Shown one piece after another: positions 41,087-49,284 of a DNA stretch of 64,000 bases. The stretch is from G016756615 sp050958605 (GTDB lineage: Bacteria > Pseudomonadota > Alphaproteobacteria > Rhizobiales > Rhizobiaceae), in assembly GCF_050958605.1 (NCBI RefSeq), contig NZ_JBJHDO010000001.1:930001-994000 (forward strand). The letters run 5' to 3'. Within the stretch, counting starts at the first letter, position 1; the number at the start of each line of letters is the position of its first letter. The notes below the pieces were generated by a model. That model made no database searches and was not told the DNA's origin. It saw only the letters and a program-made list of their open reading frames with translations. Both the position numbers and the translations under genes were made by a program.

Positions 41087-42471
41087 GCCGTCTCGTCGTG
41101 ATATCGAACCGCGTGGCAACCCCTACCACGGGAGCGGCACAGGCAGGCGGACTGGCCGTGGCCATACAGGCGGCGCTCTCGGAGCGCGGGGGCATCTGGA
41201 TGGGATGGTCTGGCAAGTCGACCGGCGACCACGAGCCGGGCAAGCCGGTTTTCCACGAGGCCGGTCGCATCACTTATGCACTCACGGACCTCAGTCAGAC
41301 CGATCTCGACGAATACTATGCGGGTTTTGCCAACAGCGTGCTTTGGCCGCTCTGCCATTACCGGATGGATCTGACGGACTATGCCCGCAAGGACATGGCC
41401 GGCTATTTCCGCGTCAACCGATTTTTCGCCCGCCAACTCCAGCCGTTGCTTCAGGATGACGATCTCATATGGGTCCAGGACTATCACCTGATCCCGATGG
41501 CGGCCGAGCTCCGCCAGATGGGCGTAAAAAACCGCCTCGGTTTCTTCCTGCACATTCCCTGGCCGCCGCCCGACGTGTTCTTCGCCCTGCCGGTCTACGA
41601 TACCATCCTGCGCGGGCTGACTGCTTTCGATCTGCTTGGCTTCCAGACCCGCTTCGATGCCGAGAACTTCGCAAGTTGCCTGGAGCGGGAGGGTATCGGT
41701 CGGGCTTTGGGGGACGGCAGGTTCGAAGCCTATGGCCACAGCTTCCGCGTCGGCGTGTTCCCGATCGGTATCGATACGGCCCAATTTGCCAAACTTGCGG
41801 AAGAGGCCATCCATAAAGTGTCCTTCCGCAGGATAGAGAAGAGCTTCCGCGAGCGGGATTTGATCGTCGGCGTGGACCGGCTCGATTATTCGAAGGGGCT
41901 GACCCATAGGATCGAAGCCTTCGACAAGTTCATCGCCGCCAATCCCGCCTACCAAGGCCGAGCCACGCTGCTTCAGATCACCCCGAAGTCACGTTCGGAA
42001 GTCCAGCAATATTCGGCCATGCAGCGTCAGGTCGCCGAGCTTGCCGGTCAGGTGAACGGCCGGCACGGCACGCTCGACTGGGTGCCGATCCGCTACGTCA
42101 ACCGCTCGGTCAACCAGGCGGTGCTTGCAGGCATCTACCGCATGGCGCAAGTCGGGCTGGTGACGCCGCTGCGCGACGGAATGAATCTCGTCGCCAAGGA
42201 ATATGTAGCCGCGCAGGCCCCCGAAAATCCCGGCGTCCTCGTGCTGTCGCGCTTTGCGGGATCGGCACGCCAGCTCGACGGCGCGATCATCGTGAATCCT
42301 TACGACGTCGAAGCCGTCGCCAATGCCATTGCCAAGGCGCTCTCCATGCCGCTGGAAGCGCGCCGGGAACGTTGGGAAAGCATGATGCCCCATCTCCTGG
42401 AAAACGACATTTCGAAATGGTGCCGCGACTTCCTGGATGCGCTACGGCAAGAGGGGGTGGCAGTCAGCTGA
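41083..42471 (+). CDS. otsA: Trehalose-6-phosphate synthase
   Basis: A 462-residue GT20 enzyme that joins UDP-glucose and glucose-6-phosphate. Conserved blocks: LVVISNRVATP at the N-terminus, GGIWMGWSG, IWVQDYHLIPM, FLHIPWPPPD, GVDRLDYSKGL (nucleotide/phosphate site) and TPLRDGMNLVAKEY. The start is assigned to TTG at 41083, which overlaps the stop of the GH15 gene as TTGA and has GGAGG ten bases upstream; no suitable ATG exists. That rare start and the overlap suggest tight coupling to the GH15 gene. With otsB it makes trehalose for osmotic and desiccation protection. Confidence 0.95.
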   Translation: MSRLVVISNRVATPTTGAAQAGGLAVAIQAALSERGGIWMGWSGKSTGDHEPGKPVFHEAGRITYALTDLSQTDLDEYYAGFANSVLWPLCHYRMDLTDYARKDMAGYFRVNRFFARQLQPLLQDDDLIWVQDYHLIPMAAELRQMGVKNRLGFFLHIPWPPPDVFFALPVYDTILRGLTAFDLLGFQTRFDAENFASCLEREGIGRALGDGRFEAYGHSFRVGVFPIGIDTAQFAKLAEEAIHKVSFRRIEKSFRERDLIVGVDRLDYSKGLTHRIEAFDKFIAANPAYQGRATLLQITPKSRSEVQQYSAMQRQVAELAGQVNGRHGTLDWVPIRYVNRSVNQAVLAGIYRMAQVGLVTPLRDGMNLVAKEYVAAQAPENPGVLVLSRFAGSARQLDGAIIVNPYDVEAVANAIAKALSMPLEARRERWESMMPHLLENDISKWCRDFLDALRQEGVAVS

Positions 42472-42488
42472 ATGGTCGGCTTGTCCTG

Positions 42489-42592
42489 AAGCGTGTCGCG
42501 GGCAATCGGATTCGGGTGACACGCTTTAGGTCTTTATTTTTGCCGCATTCTCGCGACGCCGACTGAATCCGGTCGGCTGCGAAATACTCTAG
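42489..42592. repeat. Rhizobial intergenic palindromic repeat
   Basis: AAGCGTGTC (42489-42497) is the perfect complement of GACACGCTT (42518-42526). It is followed by AGGTCTTTATTTTTGCCGCA and a second imperfect dyad GAATCCGGTCGGC, ending in CTCTAG. This order of blocks resembles a repeat very common between rhizobial genes (recollection). Its last bases include the stop codon of the small membrane protein on the minus strand. It may also terminate otsA transcription. Confidence 0.6.
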
Positions 42593-42744
42593 TTCCGCTC
42601 AATGGCACGGCCGCGCGGCGCAGGCAGCGGCAAGGGAGACGGCTGGCGCGGCTTCGACGTCGCATCGGCCCAGACGACAGCGAATGCAAAGAATCCGAAC
42701 GTCGCCAGAATGGCGACAATGATCCACAAAGTATCGGTCGGCAT
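42589..42744 (-). CDS. Small single-span membrane protein, 51 residues
   Basis: A short protein starting MPTDTLWIIVAILATFGFF, with one hydrophobic helix (about residues 6-25) and then a positively charged proline-rich tail (KPRQPSPLPLPAPRGR). An ATG is preceded by TGGAGCAG at good spacing. The stop codon TAG is contributed by the end of the intergenic repeat next to it. It is a bitopic inner-membrane peptide by its composition. No family is recognised. A second peptide of the same design is encoded 101 bp upstream on the same strand, so the two may be co-expressed. Confidence 0.6.
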   Translation of the reverse strand: MPTDTLWIIVAILATFGFFAFAVVWADATSKPRQPSPLPLPAPRGRAIERN

Positions 42745-42845
42745 CGGTCTGCTCCATTGGTGATGGAGCGATCATGTCCTATGCCGGCGCGATCGCCTTT
42801 GATGCAGGTCAATAGTTTGCGGGTAGCCTTGGGCGGAATTCTCGT

Positions 42846-42998
42846 TCAGCCGGCTTCGCTCGGAACATCAGGATCGACAAGTTGGCGACGGGGCCTTCGC
42901 GGCCGCGGAAGCAGGGCTTGGGGCTCCGCCCGCTCGTGTGCTTGCAGCAAGCGCCAGGTAGCGTATCCGAGGGCAAGCATAAGCAATAGGCGGAACAT
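42846..42998 (-). CDS. Small single-span membrane protein, 50 residues
   Basis: Begins MFRLLLMLALGYATWRLLQ, a short N-terminal hydrophobic helix, followed by a hydrophilic Arg/Pro-rich tail (PRPRRPRRQLVDPD). TGGAGAAG lies eight bases before the ATG, an arrangement nearly the same as for the neighbouring 51-residue protein (CATGGAG-AAGCCCG-ATG here, CAATGGAG-CAGACCG-ATG there). The frame continues upstream but without a ribosome site. Function unknown. The matching layout of the two genes argues that both are real. Confidence 0.55.
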   Translation of the reverse strand: MFRLLLMLALGYATWRLLQAHERAEPQALLPRPRRPRRQLVDPDVPSEAG

Positions 42999-43151
42999 CG
43001 GGCTTCTCCATGCTGGTTCAGCCCAACACTGGGGAACGGCGATGGTTCCGGGCACAGACGCTACAGCATGTTGCGGCTAACCCGCTGACGAGGCTCAACG
43101 GGCGTAAAAAGGATGCCGCACACCGGCAGAATGGCGTGCGGCAACCCGCGG

Positions 43152-43946
43152 TCAAGCCTCGCCTTGCATGCGATCCTTGAAAAAGTCGAGGTGCTTCTCC
43201 TGGGCCTTGAGCATGCGCTCACGATATTTGCCGTAGATCACGTCGGTATCGTGCAGCGTCACCCCGGCTATCGTCGGCGAGGCGAAGGTCGGCAGTTCGA
43301 CGCCGCGTTCGCCGAGTTTGGTGGCGGTGCGGGCGACCAGCTCATGCATCAGCATCATGGCAAGCACGGTCGAGGAGCCAGCGACCGGTCGCGACCAGCC
43401 AGCGACCGGCACGATCGCATCCTCGATCGGTGAGCGTGTGTCTATGACGACGTCGGCGGCATCTGCCAAGCGCTTGCCGGATGAGTGCGTCGCCGGCTTG
43501 TCGAGGTTGTGGGTGCTGGTGATCGCCACGACGAAAAGGCCGCGCTTCTTGGCATAGAGGGCCGCATCGATGCCCGAGGCGTTGCGGCCGCTGTGACCGA
43601 AGATGACGATGCTGTCGCCGGGGTTGAGCGGCTGGTGGTCGAGGAACTTCTCGGCGTATTTCTCCGTGCGCTCCAGCCAAAGCAGCTCCCGCACGCCGCC
43701 GGCGCCGAGCACATTGTGCCACATGACACGCGGATCGGTCAGAGGGTTGAAACCGACATAACTGCCATAGCGGGGAAACGTCTCCTGGCAAGGCAGCACC
43801 GAATGCCCTGACCCGTAGAGATGGACGAGCCCTTCATTCTGCAGCGTATCGGCAAGCTTGCCGGCCGTGGCCTCCAGCGCCGCTTCGTTCTTTTCCGCCG
43901 CTTCCTCGGCGAGCTTGAGGAGCCGAGTGATATAGAGGGAGGACAT
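43152..43946 (-). CDS. SIS-domain sugar-phosphate-binding protein (UPF0309-like)
   Basis: A 264-residue protein with a single sugar isomerase (SIS) domain. The phosphosugar loop GSGHSVLPCQE (about 46-56), VIFGHSGRNASGIDAALYAK (second SIS loop) and FVVAITST fit the UPF0309 group, relatives of N-acetylmuramic-acid-6-phosphate etherase and phosphoheptose isomerase. The ATG at 43946 is preferred to a GTG four codons earlier, whose ribosome site would be too close. Last gene of the CUT1-ROK-GntR operon, 26 nt after the regulator. It probably isomerises or cleaves the phosphorylated sugar made by the ROK kinase. Confidence 0.82.
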   Translation of the reverse strand: MSSLYITRLLKLAEEAAEKNEAALEATAGKLADTLQNEGLVHLYGSGHSVLPCQETFPRYGSYVGFNPLTDPRVMWHNVLGAGGVRELLWLERTEKYAEKFLDHQPLNPGDSIVIFGHSGRNASGIDAALYAKKRGLFVVAITSTHNLDKPATHSSGKRLADAADVVIDTRSPIEDAIVPVAGWSRPVAGSSTVLAMMLMHELVARTATKLGERGVELPTFASPTIAGVTLHDTDVIYGKYRERMLKAQEKHLDFFKDRMQGEA

Positions 43947-43972
43947 GCTGTTTCTCACTTTCCTGGTTGCAA

Positions 43973-44719
43973 TCAGAGATGAAGCTTGGAGCGGATTTCG
44001 TAGCGGTCGCCCCGCATCGTCGAAACGGTGTACTCGAAGGGACCTATCGCGTCCGAGGTGATGCGCTCGACCATGAAGACCGGACTTCCCGCGGCGATCT
44101 CGAGGAGGTCGGCTTCCGCCGTCCCGATGGCGCCGACCCGGAAGACCTCACGCGCTTCCCTCGGCGTAATGCCAAAGCGGTCGCGCAGCGTGTCGTAAAG
44201 CGAGGCGGCAGGCTCAGCGAGCTCGACGAAGCCTGGAACCCGGGCGAGCGGCATGTAAACGGTCTGGATGCCGATCGGTGCCTTGTTGCCAAGCCGGACC
44301 CGGCGGAGCCTGACCGTCGGCGTTCCGATCGGAATTTCGAGCGCGTCGGCAACCTCGGGAATGGCGGAAACCTCGCCCAATTCCAGCACCCGTGAGCCGA
44401 CGACAAGACCCAGATTTGCCATTTCCTGGGTGAAGCTCGTCAATCCTCGCACCCCGGCGATCATTGTGGAGCTTCTGACGAAAGTTCCCCGTCCATGCTC
44501 TCGCCGGAGCAGTCCGGATTCCTCGAGATTGCGTAGCGCATGCCGGGTCGTGATACGGCTGACGCCCAGCATCCTGCTGAGAAGCTCTTCATTCGGGATC
44601 TGGGTGCCATCCGTCCAGGTGCCGTCGGCGATGAGCGACCGGAGCGCCTGCTCCGCCTGGTGCCACAGCGGCTCCGGGCGTTTGCGGTCCGGTTTCGGGA
44701 AAACGCCGATTTCCGTCAT
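43973..44719 (-). CDS. GntR-family regulator with UTRA domain
   Basis: A 248-residue HutC/NagR-type regulator: N-terminal winged helix (about 15-80; PNEELLSRMLGVSRITTRHALRNLEESG and HGRGTFV), then a UTRA effector domain (about 95-245; GIQTVYMPLARVPG, FMVERITSDAIGPFEYTVSTMRGDRYEI). UTRA domains bind phosphorylated sugars or small acids. The gene is embedded in the operon, its start overlapping the stop of the ROK kinase by ATGA, so it is probably autoregulated through the operon promoter upstream of the binding-protein gene. Confidence 0.9.
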   Translation of the reverse strand: MTEIGVFPKPDRKRPEPLWHQAEQALRSLIADGTWTDGTQIPNEELLSRMLGVSRITTRHALRNLEESGLLRREHGRGTFVRSSTMIAGVRGLTSFTQEMANLGLVVGSRVLELGEVSAIPEVADALEIPIGTPTVRLRRVRLGNKAPIGIQTVYMPLARVPGFVELAEPAASLYDTLRDRFGITPREAREVFRVGAIGTAEADLLEIAAGSPVFMVERITSDAIGPFEYTVSTMRGDRYEIRSKLHL

Positions 44720-45591
44720 CGAACCTTCTCCCAGTCCTTCCCTTTGAACGCGGCAATGCTCGCGCCGGCAAGGCTCGCTCCGGTGCCGAAGGCAGCCGGA
44801 GCGAGCGTGATGCCTCGCAGATGCGGCGGCAATTGACGGCGAAGCGCCGAAAGCACGGCAGCTTCCAGCACGTCGAACGCCTCGGCTACCCCGCCGCTGA
44901 TGAGAACACGCTGCGGATCGAGCAGGGCGACGGCGCCGGCAAGCGCGGTTCCCAGTGCGGCTGCTGCCTGGTCGAGTAACTGGCGGGACTTGCGGTCGCC
45001 CATTCGCGCCTCCGCGATGAGGGCCGCTCCGCTCTCGAGGCCGGCCTTAATCGCCAGCCTGTCGAGAGCTCTGCCCGATGCGTTCCGCTCCAGCCACCCG
45101 TCCCGGTCATCGCCAATGTCGGCGGGATCGCCAGAAGCCCAACCGAAGGACACCGCCCCGCCATGGGCGCCCGGGACGATGCGCGAAGACGAGAGAACCG
45201 CCGAGCCGATGCCCGTGCCGATCGCGAGCAGGATGACATCGCTCAGCCCCTTGGCAGCGCCCGCGCTCGCCTCGGCAAGGAGCGCGAATTGTGCGTCATT
45301 GCCGAGTGCGATGGAACTGCCTGGAAACACCGTGGCGAGATCCAGCCCGTCGAGATAGGGGAGATTGGGTATCCATACGCATGTCGTGCCGATCGCAAGT
45401 CCCGGAACCGCGATGCCGATCCGGGATATTGCATGGGCGTCCATCAGTTTTTTGATGAACTCTTCGAAGTGGGCCCGATCGGCCGGCGCCGGCCAATGTC
45501 CGATCTTCTCGATATTGTGCGGCGCCGCGAGATCGGAAAGTCCGGCACGCAGATTTGTACCGCCGAGATCTATTGCCAGCGCTCGGCTCAT
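44716..45591 (-). CDS. ROK-family sugar kinase lacking the zinc motif
   Basis: A 291-residue ROK protein without a DNA-binding domain. It has the phosphate-1 motif AIDLGGTNLRAG (about 6-17), GIAVPGLA, the catalytic Asp in GNDAQFALLAE and the second phosphate loop LAIGTGIGSAV. The usual ROK signature ExGHxxxxxxxCxCGxxGCxE is missing: that region reads PGAHGGAVSFGWASGDPADIGDDRDGW with no Cys. Glucokinases of this family need the zinc for activity, so the enzyme is atypical or has another fold detail. ATGA overlaps at both ends tie it to the permease and the regulator genes. Substrate unknown. Confidence 0.82.
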   Translation of the reverse strand: MSRALAIDLGGTNLRAGLSDLAAPHNIEKIGHWPAPADRAHFEEFIKKLMDAHAISRIGIAVPGLAIGTTCVWIPNLPYLDGLDLATVFPGSSIALGNDAQFALLAEASAGAAKGLSDVILLAIGTGIGSAVLSSSRIVPGAHGGAVSFGWASGDPADIGDDRDGWLERNASGRALDRLAIKAGLESGAALIAEARMGDRKSRQLLDQAAAALGTALAGAVALLDPQRVLISGGVAEAFDVLEAAVLSALRRQLPPHLRGITLAPAAFGTGASLAGASIAAFKGKDWEKVR

Positions 45592-46433
45592 CCCTTCACC
45601 CCCGAGCCGACGATGCTGTCGACGAAGAAACGCTGCAGGAACACGAACATGACGAGTGGCGGCAACACGGCGAGAGTGGCGCCGGCCATCACCAGGTTGG
45701 TGTTGAGCGCCCCGCGATTGTAGCTCAGCAGGCGGCTCAGGCTGATGACGATCGGATAGTCGTCGCTGGCGCCCTGCAGGATTGTCAGCGGCCACAAGTA
45801 AGTATTCCAATGGTAGACGAAGGCGAACAAGATCAACGCCGCGATTGCCGGTATGATTGCCGGTGCCACGATCCAGAAGACGATGCGCAGCTCCGAAGCG
45901 CCGTCGATCCGCGCCGCGTCGATCAGGTCGTCCGGCACGCCGGCGATGAACTGGCGCATCAGAAAGATGCCGAAGGCATTGGCGAGGTTCGGAACTATGA
46001 CGCCGATCAGGCTGCCGTTCATGCCCATGGAGGTGACAATCCGGTAGAGCGGAATAAGCGTCACGATCGGCGGGAGGAACATGGTGGCGATCATGACCGC
46101 GAAGAGAAGATTGCGGCCGGCAAACCGGTATTTGGCGAAGGCATAACCGGCCATCAGGCTGGTCACGACGATGCCGAGCGTTGTCGTGGTCGCGATGATG
46201 GCGGAGTTCATGAAGGATCGGCCGGCGCTGATGACGCCGGCTACGTCGCGATAGGCGTCGAAGCTTGGCGTGCGCGGAAGCCACACCGGAGGCGTTTGCA
46301 TGGTCTCGGCCGGTGTCTTGAAGCTGGACAGCACCATCCACAGCAGCGGAAAAGCCGCGACCACCGCCACCAAGATGATCAGCAGGAACAGCAATCCGTC
46401 CGCCCGCCGTTTCCGTCCGGCATAGGGCCTCAT
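45588..46433 (-). CDS. CUT1 sugar ABC transporter permease (MalG/UgpE type)
   Basis: A 281-residue permease of the MalG family with six helices. The EAA loop appears as DAARIDGASELRIVFWIVAPAI (about 190-211), the contact site for the ATPase, and the protein ends in FFVDSIVGSGVKG, a typical C-terminus. The start at 46433 overlaps the stop of the MalF-type gene by ATGA; the longer frame is a shadow. No ATPase gene is in the operon, so an ATPase shared with other CUT1 systems (MsmK/UgpC type) encoded elsewhere must be used. Confidence 0.91.
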   Translation of the reverse strand: MRPYAGRKRRADGLLFLLIILVAVVAAFPLLWMVLSSFKTPAETMQTPPVWLPRTPSFDAYRDVAGVISAGRSFMNSAIIATTTTLGIVVTSLMAGYAFAKYRFAGRNLLFAVMIATMFLPPIVTLIPLYRIVTSMGMNGSLIGVIVPNLANAFGIFLMRQFIAGVPDDLIDAARIDGASELRIVFWIVAPAIIPAIAALILFAFVYHWNTYLWPLTILQGASDDYPIVISLSRLLSYNRGALNTNLVMAGATLAVLPPLVMFVFLQRFFVDSIVGSGVKG

Positions 46434-47326
46434 TCCTCGTCTCCCTTGGCCCGGCGGGCGAACGCGAACAGCGCCACGATGATGACGATCAAGGCCAGCA
46501 TCAGCGTCACGGCCATCGCCGAACCTAGCCCGCCCTGCGCCCGCTCGATGCCGACGCGGCGGATGTGAAAGGTGAGCACATTGGTCGATCCGGCCGGACC
46601 GCCTTGGGTGATCAAGGCGACCGGTTCGAAGACCTGGACGGCGTTGATGATGGCGATGACCGCGCTGAACAGCAGCGTGCGCCTGAGCAGCGGCAGCGTG
46701 ATCCTGAAGAATTCCTGCAGCGGATTGGCGCCGTCGATCTTGGCCGCCTCGTAGATCGATGGCGATATCTGTGTGAGCCCCGCCACCACGAGCACCGTGA
46801 AATAGCCGACCTGCTGCCAGACATTGAGCAGGACGACAGAGACCAGAGCGGTATCGGGGGAGGAGAGCCAAGGCTGCGGAGGCAGGCTCAGCCAGCCGAG
46901 GATCTGGTTGATCGGACCCTCGGTCGGCGAGTAGAGCTTCGACCAGACCAACGCCACCGCGATCATCGGAACCATATAGGTCGAGAAAAGGATCGCCCGC
47001 AGGGTTTCGCCGCCGGCGACGCGCTTCTGATAGACGAGCAGACCAAGCACGACCGAAAGCGGCAGGATCATCGCCACGGAAAGCGCGGTATAGATCGCCG
47101 TGTTCAGAAGCGCCTGCTTGAAGTCGCGACCGACCGAGATCGGTCCGAATATGTCTTGATAATTCCTGAGGCCGACGAAGCGGGCCGTCTCGAATCCCGT
47201 TTGGGCCGACCAGGTGTGGAACGACAGCCAAACCGTGAGCGCCATCGGAACGAGAATGAACACGCCGATCAGTCCGACCGCCGGCGTGAGCATCACCCAA
47301 ACGGATTTCTTGTCTACCTTGGCCAT
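46430..47326 (-). CDS. CUT1 sugar ABC transporter permease (MalF/UgpA type)
   Basis: A 298-residue inner-membrane permease with six helices. The EAA motif is EAAKIDGANPLQEFFRITLPLL (about 205-226), and N-terminal WVMLTPAVGLIGVFILVPMALTVWLSF is typical of UgpA-like proteins. It follows the binding-protein gene after 61 bp, which include an imperfect hairpin, and overlaps the next permease by ATGA. It should pair with that protein as a heterodimer. Only a weak ribosome site is visible. Confidence 0.91.
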   Translation of the reverse strand: MAKVDKKSVWVMLTPAVGLIGVFILVPMALTVWLSFHTWSAQTGFETARFVGLRNYQDIFGPISVGRDFKQALLNTAIYTALSVAMILPLSVVLGLLVYQKRVAGGETLRAILFSTYMVPMIAVALVWSKLYSPTEGPINQILGWLSLPPQPWLSSPDTALVSVVLLNVWQQVGYFTVLVVAGLTQISPSIYEAAKIDGANPLQEFFRITLPLLRRTLLFSAVIAIINAVQVFEPVALITQGGPAGSTNVLTFHIRRVGIERAQGGLGSAMAVTLMLALIVIIVALFAFARRAKGDEE

Positions 47327-47347
47327 GAAGTCGTCCAGCGCCAGCGG

Positions 47348-47378
47348 ATGCGGCAGAGGCCGCCTCCGCTGCTCGCAT
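47348..47378 (-). promoter_or_regulatory. Imperfect hairpin between CUT1 binding-protein and permease genes
   Basis: ATGCG (47348-47352) pairs with CGCAT (47374-47378), and GCAG (47353-47356) with CTGC (47369-47372); the inner part can pair further around a short GC-rich loop. It starts 10 nt after the binding-protein stop. It is weaker than the hairpins in the four CUT2/nucleoside operons but in the same place. Confidence 0.4.
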
Positions 47379-47387
47379 CAGGTCTTG

Positions 47388-48680
47388 TTATTGCGCGGCG
47401 CGCTCGAGGATCGAAGCGGCGTCGGCCTGGGCGTTGGCCTGGGCCTCGGCGGCAGTGACCTTGCCGTATTCCAGCGACTCGATCACCTGCTGCAGCGCCT
47501 CGGAAAACTCCTGTCCGCCGAGCACCACCGGGAACGCCTGAGCGTTGCCGAGCGTATCGACGTAACCTTTCAGGAATTCACCACCGAGCTTTGCCTGGTG
47601 CACCTCGACGTCGGACGTCCGCGACGGCAGGATGCCCATCGACATCAGTATGTCCGACATGGCCGACGCGCCATTCTGGCCGGAATCCTTGCCGTTCAGC
47701 CAGGCGAGGAAATCCCAGGCCGCCTTCTGCTCTTCCTCACTTGCGCCGGCGTTGACGACGGTCATCCAGGAGTAGGAGATCGAACGTGCGGTGTCGCCGC
47801 TCGGTCCGATCGGGATCGGCGCTGTGGCGATATCCTTGAACTTGTCGCCCATGCCGGCCTTGAGAGCACTTTCCCACCAGTTGGCCATGATGATCATGCC
47901 GGTCTTGCCCGACACGAAATTGTCGAGGAATGGCCCAGTCGTGTTGGCGTCGGCGGTTCCCATGGCCGGGTCGGTGTAGCCTTGCTTCACCATCTCCTCA
48001 TAGAGCGCGAAGGTTTCGCCGGCTGCCTTGCTGTCGAGGGCGGGTTTGCCCTCGGCGACGAGTTGGCCGCCATTGGAGACCAATAGCGACGCGAAGGGGT
48101 GCACCACGCCCGCGGCCCACGAATTGATCAGTCCGAAGCCTTGCTGTGTGACCTTGTCTCCGTCCTTCTTCGTGAGCTTGGCCGCGGCATTCTTGAGTTC
48201 GTCCCATGTCTTGGGCGGCGACGAAATGCCGGCCTCCGCGAAAAGGGCTTTGTTGTAGTTCAGCGCATAGACGTTGATCTCGTTGGGGATGCCATAGACC
48301 TTGCCGTCGACCGTCGCCGCGGAAGCGACGCCGCTTGGCCAGCCGGACTTTACTTCCGAGGAGACCGCGTCGGGCGCGGGAGCGACAAGCTTGTCGCGGA
48401 CGAGCTCCGGAAGCCACAGGTCGTAGATGCTGGCAATCGTCGGTCCACCTGCGCCGCCCTGCGAGCGAATCGTCGTGAGCAGATCGCCGAAAGGCACTGC
48501 CTGGATGGTGATGGTGACGTCAGGCTGGCTCGACGAATAGTTGCGTGCCGCTTCCTCGAGCTTGGCCACGGTTTCCGGCGCCCAATGCGTCAAATATGAC
48601 AGGCTGACCGCATCGGCGAGCGCCGTGCCAGGCAGCATGACCATAGCCGCGAGCGCGTATTTCAGGTTCCATATTCGCAT
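47388..48680 (-). CDS. CUT1 extracellular solute-binding protein (family 1)
   Basis: A 430-residue periplasmic binding protein of the MalE/UgpB family, with a signal peptide (MRIWNLKYALAAMVMLPG, cleavage after ALA near residue 22). Family features are LSYLTHWAPETVAKLEEAA at the start of the mature protein, IPNEINVYALNYNKALFAEAGI, PPKTWDELKNAAAKL and GKTGMIIMANWWESAL. GGGAGGAC precedes the ATG at 48680. It heads the operon with two permeases, a ROK kinase, a GntR regulator and a SIS protein. The sugar is not identifiable from sequence; UgpB-like proteins bind many mono- and oligosaccharides. Confidence 0.92.
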   Translation of the reverse strand: MRIWNLKYALAAMVMLPGTALADAVSLSYLTHWAPETVAKLEEAARNYSSSQPDVTITIQAVPFGDLLTTIRSQGGAGGPTIASIYDLWLPELVRDKLVAPAPDAVSSEVKSGWPSGVASAATVDGKVYGIPNEINVYALNYNKALFAEAGISSPPKTWDELKNAAAKLTKKDGDKVTQQGFGLINSWAAGVVHPFASLLVSNGGQLVAEGKPALDSKAAGETFALYEEMVKQGYTDPAMGTADANTTGPFLDNFVSGKTGMIIMANWWESALKAGMGDKFKDIATAPIPIGPSGDTARSISYSWMTVVNAGASEEEQKAAWDFLAWLNGKDSGQNGASAMSDILMSMGILPSRTSDVEVHQAKLGGEFLKGYVDTLGNAQAFPVVLGGQEFSEALQQVIESLEYGKVTAAEAQANAQADAASILERAAQ

Positions 48681-48727
48681 GATTGTCCTCCCAAGAGCAG
48701 CCACCTCCATAGGCGCCCATGGGAATG

Positions 48728-48777
48728 GTTATAACAACATAACGTCTGTGGCAATGGTCGAGCACAACTCCAGTTGT
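48728..48777. promoter_or_regulatory. Two dyads upstream of the CUT1 operon, candidate GntR/UTRA operators
   Basis: GTTAT-AACAAC-ATAAC (48728-48743) and ACAACT-CC-AGTTGT (48764-48777) are both perfect inverted repeats, lying 48-97 bp upstream of the binding-protein start on the minus strand. The first is AT-rich. UTRA-type GntR regulators bind paired palindromes of this size, and such a regulator is encoded in the operon. Which of the two, if either, is the operator is not known. Confidence 0.45.
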
Positions 48778-48912
48778 CGAGACGAGCTATTCGGATGTGC
48801 TCTAAGGAATTTCGATCGTCAAAAGCATCGCCGAACACGAAGGCAAGGTCCGAAGCCTTGACCTCAAGCGCGCATCAACAAAACATGAGTTATGACTGGA
48901 CGGAGGGGAGCG

Positions 48913-49284
48913 ATGGATATTCGATCGACGCTGACAGAGCTATGCGCGGCCTTCAACGCGCACGATCTGGATCGTATCATGGCGCTCTTCGCCGAAGACT
49001 GTGTCTTGGAGATGCCGAGAGGGAGCAAGCCATGGGGCTCACGTTTCGAGGGCCGACGGAATGTCCGAGCAGCGCTGTCAACACGGTTTGAAGGCCTTCC
49101 CGACGTCCACTACGGTAACGACGAGCACTTCGTGGATTTGGCTTCCGAAACGGGAATCTCAAAGTGGACCCTCACAGGCACTAATCGCGACGGCACTAGG
49201 GTGGAGGTCCGAGGTTGCGATTTCTACACGTTTCGCGACGGAAAGGTGATCCGGAAGGACTCGTACTGGAAAATTCTGGAATGA
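48913..49284 (+). CDS. SnoaL/NTF2-like small protein
   Basis: A 123-residue protein of the SnoaL-like (NTF2-fold) superfamily: helix-rich start TLTELCAAFNAHDLDRIMALFAEDCVLEMP, then GRRNVRAALSTRFEGLPDVHYGNDEHFVD, and a C-terminal beta sheet GCDFYTFRDGKVIRKDSYWKI. The Asp/His arrangement is that of ketosteroid-isomerase-like folds, which serve many small-molecule reactions. GGAGGGGAG precedes the ATG at 48913; an in-frame start seven codons earlier lacks one. The gene stands alone between the CUT1 operon (divergent) and tRNA-Pro. Specific function unknown. Confidence 0.8.
   Translation: MDIRSTLTELCAAFNAHDLDRIMALFAEDCVLEMPRGSKPWGSRFEGRRNVRAALSTRFEGLPDVHYGNDEHFVDLASETGISKWTLTGTNRDGTRVEVRGCDFYTFRDGKVIRKDSYWKILE

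Noticed and set aside
46434..47378. Extension of the MalG-type permease frame to 596 residues
   Set aside because: The added part is antiphase to the MalF-type gene; the ATGA overlap at 46433 marks the real start.
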